Shown one piece after another: positions 7,094-7,757 of a stretch of DNA of 7,757 bases. The position numbers and the translations under genes were made by a program. The notes under the pieces are model-generated. The model ran no database searches and was not told where the DNA came from. It was given only the letters and a program-made list of their open reading frames with translations. Source of the stretch: Oscillospiraceae bacterium (GTDB lineage: Bacteria > Bacillota > Clostridia > Saccharofermentanales > Saccharofermentanaceae); the NCBI GenBank assembly GCA_902803695.1, contig CADCQX010000387.1, positions 1 to 7,757 of the forward strand, written 5' to 3'. The first letter of the stretch is position 1. Each line of letters opens with the position of its first letter.

Positions 7094-7105
7094 GTTTTCG
7101 AAAAC
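7094..7105. repeat. Perfect 12-bp palindrome GTTTTCGAAAAC
   Basis: GTTTTCGAAAAC is its own reverse complement, with a central CG. Its right end overlaps the first six-base part (AAAACG) of the distal direct repeat. The CG-centred shape is reminiscent of LacI/CcpA-type operators, but it departs from the CcpA cre consensus at several fixed positions. The binding protein is unknown. A role as a weak terminator stem is unlikely since no U-tract follows. Confidence 0.5.
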
Positions 7106-7118
7106 GCGCAAAAATGTG
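7101..7118 (+). promoter_or_regulatory. Distal copy of a direct repeat, candidate YesN operator
   Basis: AAAACGCGCAAAAATGTG matches the second copy at 7145-7162 in 15 of 18 positions; the three differences are together in the middle, giving AAAACG-N3-AAAAATGTG. Two conserved blocks around a variable core fit the two-helix contact pattern of AraC-family regulators. The centre lies about 94 bp before the inferred transcription start. Confidence 0.55.
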
Positions 7119-7144
7119 CTAGACCAATTTTACAACCTTGTTAA

Positions 7145-7162
7145 AAAACGGATAAAAATGTG
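7145..7162 (+). promoter_or_regulatory. Proximal copy of the direct repeat, candidate YesN operator
   Basis: AAAACGGATAAAAATGTG is in the same orientation as the first copy and 44 bp from it, about four helical turns, so both would face nearly the same side of the DNA. It ends about 6 bp before the expected -35 position, where AraC-family activators commonly contact RNA polymerase. Confidence 0.58.
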
Positions 7163-7191
7163 AAGTTGGGCGTAATTTTTTACTAATTCAT

Positions 7192-7197
7192 TATGAT
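7192..7197 (+). promoter_or_regulatory. -10 box of the ChvE-like gene promoter
   Basis: TATGAT matches the consensus at five of six positions. There is no recognisable -35 at 16-18 bp upstream (GGCGTA or close by), as expected for a promoter that needs an activator. Transcription would start near 7204, giving a leader of about 35 nt. Confidence 0.45.
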
Positions 7198-7238
7198 AGG
7201 CTTTTAGTGTAAAACCAATACATAAAGGAGGCTTAATA

Positions 7239-7757
7239 ATGAAGAAAAAATTACTTTGTTTGGTTTTGACAGCTGCTGTCGGAATGACAATGTTCGCAGC
7301 TTGTACTAGTTCAGAGAATATTCCTGAGACTTCAGCAACAACAACTGCAGCACAGGGCGGCGGTGGAGATTCCGGTGAGTCCCAAGATACACAGGCTGTT
7401 GCTGTAGGTAAGAAGGTTGGCGTTTCAATGCCTACAAAGGATCTACAGAGATGGAACCAGGACGGCGCTAACATGGAAGAGCAGCTCAAGGCAGCAGGAT
7501 ATGAAGTTGACCTTCAGTTCGCTTCCAACGACGTAGCTACTCAGGTTTCCCAGATCGAAGCTATGATCAACGGCGGATGTGACGTTCTCGTTATCGCACC
7601 TATCGAGGGTGATTCACTTGGTACAGTTCTTGCTACAGCTAAGGAGCAGAACATTCCTGTAATCGCTTATGACCGTCTCATCATGAACACAGACGCAGTT
7701 ACTTACTATGCTACATTTGATAACTACATGGTAGGAACAAAGCAGGGCGAGTACATC
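7239..7757 (+). CDS. chvE: ChvE-like multiple-monosaccharide ABC transporter substrate-binding lipoprotein (partial, C-terminus missing)
   Basis: The first 173 residues of a protein normally around 350-400 long; it runs off the right edge. The signal peptide ends in the lipobox FAAC with lipidated Cys 22. A Thr/Ser/Gly-rich linker (about 23-57, including GGGG) then tethers the type 1 binding domain to the membrane. KVGVSMPTKDLQRWNQDG (59-76), DVATQVSQIEAMI (98-110), CDVLVIAPIEGDSLGTVL (114-131), IPVIAYDRLIMNTDAV (139-154) and YYATFDNYMVGTKQGEYI (156-173) closely follow ChvE-type proteins. These deliver galactose, glucose, xylose, arabinose and similar sugars to the GguA/MmsA ATPase and GguB permease, presumably encoded just downstream. 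The start has AAAGGAGG (7224-7231) seven bases upstream. Codons are more selective than in neighbouring genes (GCT, ACA, GTT, AAG), suggesting high expression. Probable target of the adjacent YesN regulator. Confidence 0.9.
   Translation, partial: MKKKLLCLVLTAAVGMTMFAACTSSENIPETSATTTAAQGGGGDSGESQDTQAVAVGKKVGVSMPTKDLQRWNQDGANMEEQLKAAGYEVDLQFASNDVATQVSQIEAMINGGCDVLVIAPIEGDSLGTVLATAKEQNIPVIAYDRLIMNTDAVTYYATFDNYMVGTKQGEYI

Larger units (their letters stand above)
7075..7238 (+). promoter_or_regulatory. Regulatory region upstream of the ChvE-like transporter gene
   Basis: A 164-bp AT-rich gap between the sensor operon and the transporter binding-protein gene. It holds a 12-bp palindrome (7094-7105), two direct repeats (7101-7118 and 7145-7162), a -10 box (7192-7197) and a strong ribosome binding site AAAGGAGG (7224-7231). 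A T-rich run (7083-7090) follows the upstream gene, but I see no stable stem before it, so no intrinsic terminator is called. Some read-through from the sensor operon is possible. Confidence 0.7.

Noticed and set aside
7083..7105. Intrinsic terminator after the XylF-like gene
   Set aside because: The T-run comes before, not after, the palindrome GTTTTCGAAAAC, and the stem is AT-rich and without a loop; not a plausible terminator.
7094..7107. CcpA cre site
   Set aside because: The central CG fits, but fixed positions of the cre consensus (A before, T after the centre, and the terminal CA) do not match.

Overview
The window looks like chromosomal DNA from a Firmicute of the class Clostridia, most likely a Lachnospiraceae-type gut or rumen anaerobe. 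This is inferred from strong AAGGAG-type ribosome binding sites, tightly overlapping genes, two Cys-anchored lipoproteins, moderate GC content, and a LytS/YesN-type two-component system next to sugar-binding proteins. Species cannot be named. There is no sign of mobile elements, CRISPR, tRNA or rRNA. All genes read through without frameshifts.

Left part (1-1143, minus strand): a two-gene operon encodes a HAD-superfamily phosphatase and, overlapping it by ATGA, the N-terminal 162 residues of an iron-containing alcohol dehydrogenase-like protein of the sn-glycerol-1-phosphate dehydrogenase (AraM/EgsA) type, which runs off the left edge. A 115-bp divergent intergenic region separates it from the plus-strand genes.

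Centre (1259-7074, plus strand): a LysE/RhtB-type six-helix exporter comes first. It is followed by a compact operon of four genes: a membrane-anchored periplasmic sugar-binding-like protein, a LytS/YesM-type sensor kinase, a YesN-type AraC-family response regulator and a XylF-like lipoprotein. The last three overlap their upstream neighbours by 20, 8 and 4 nt. A perfect extended -10 element (TGTTATAAT) overlaps the exporter stop codon and probably starts this operon separately. The layout matches the clostridial 'three-component' xylose-sensing system XylFII-LytS-YesN, in which a membrane-associated binding protein senses sugar for LytS, and YesN switches on an ABC transporter. Here there is an additional XylF-like binding protein in the same operon.

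Right part (7075-7757): a 164-bp regulatory region precedes a ChvE-like lipoprotein, the binding component of a monosaccharide ABC transporter, cut off by the window edge; its ATPase and permease genes are expected downstream. The regulatory region holds two direct copies of AAAACG-N3-AAAAATGTG, 44 bp apart, just upstream of a TATGAT -10 box. This is a good candidate for the YesN operator. A 12-bp perfect palindrome GTTTTCGAAAAC overlaps the distal copy.

Working model: extracellular monosaccharide is perceived by one or both binding proteins encoded beside the kinase. LytS phosphorylates YesN, and YesN binds the repeats and activates the ChvE-type uptake operon.
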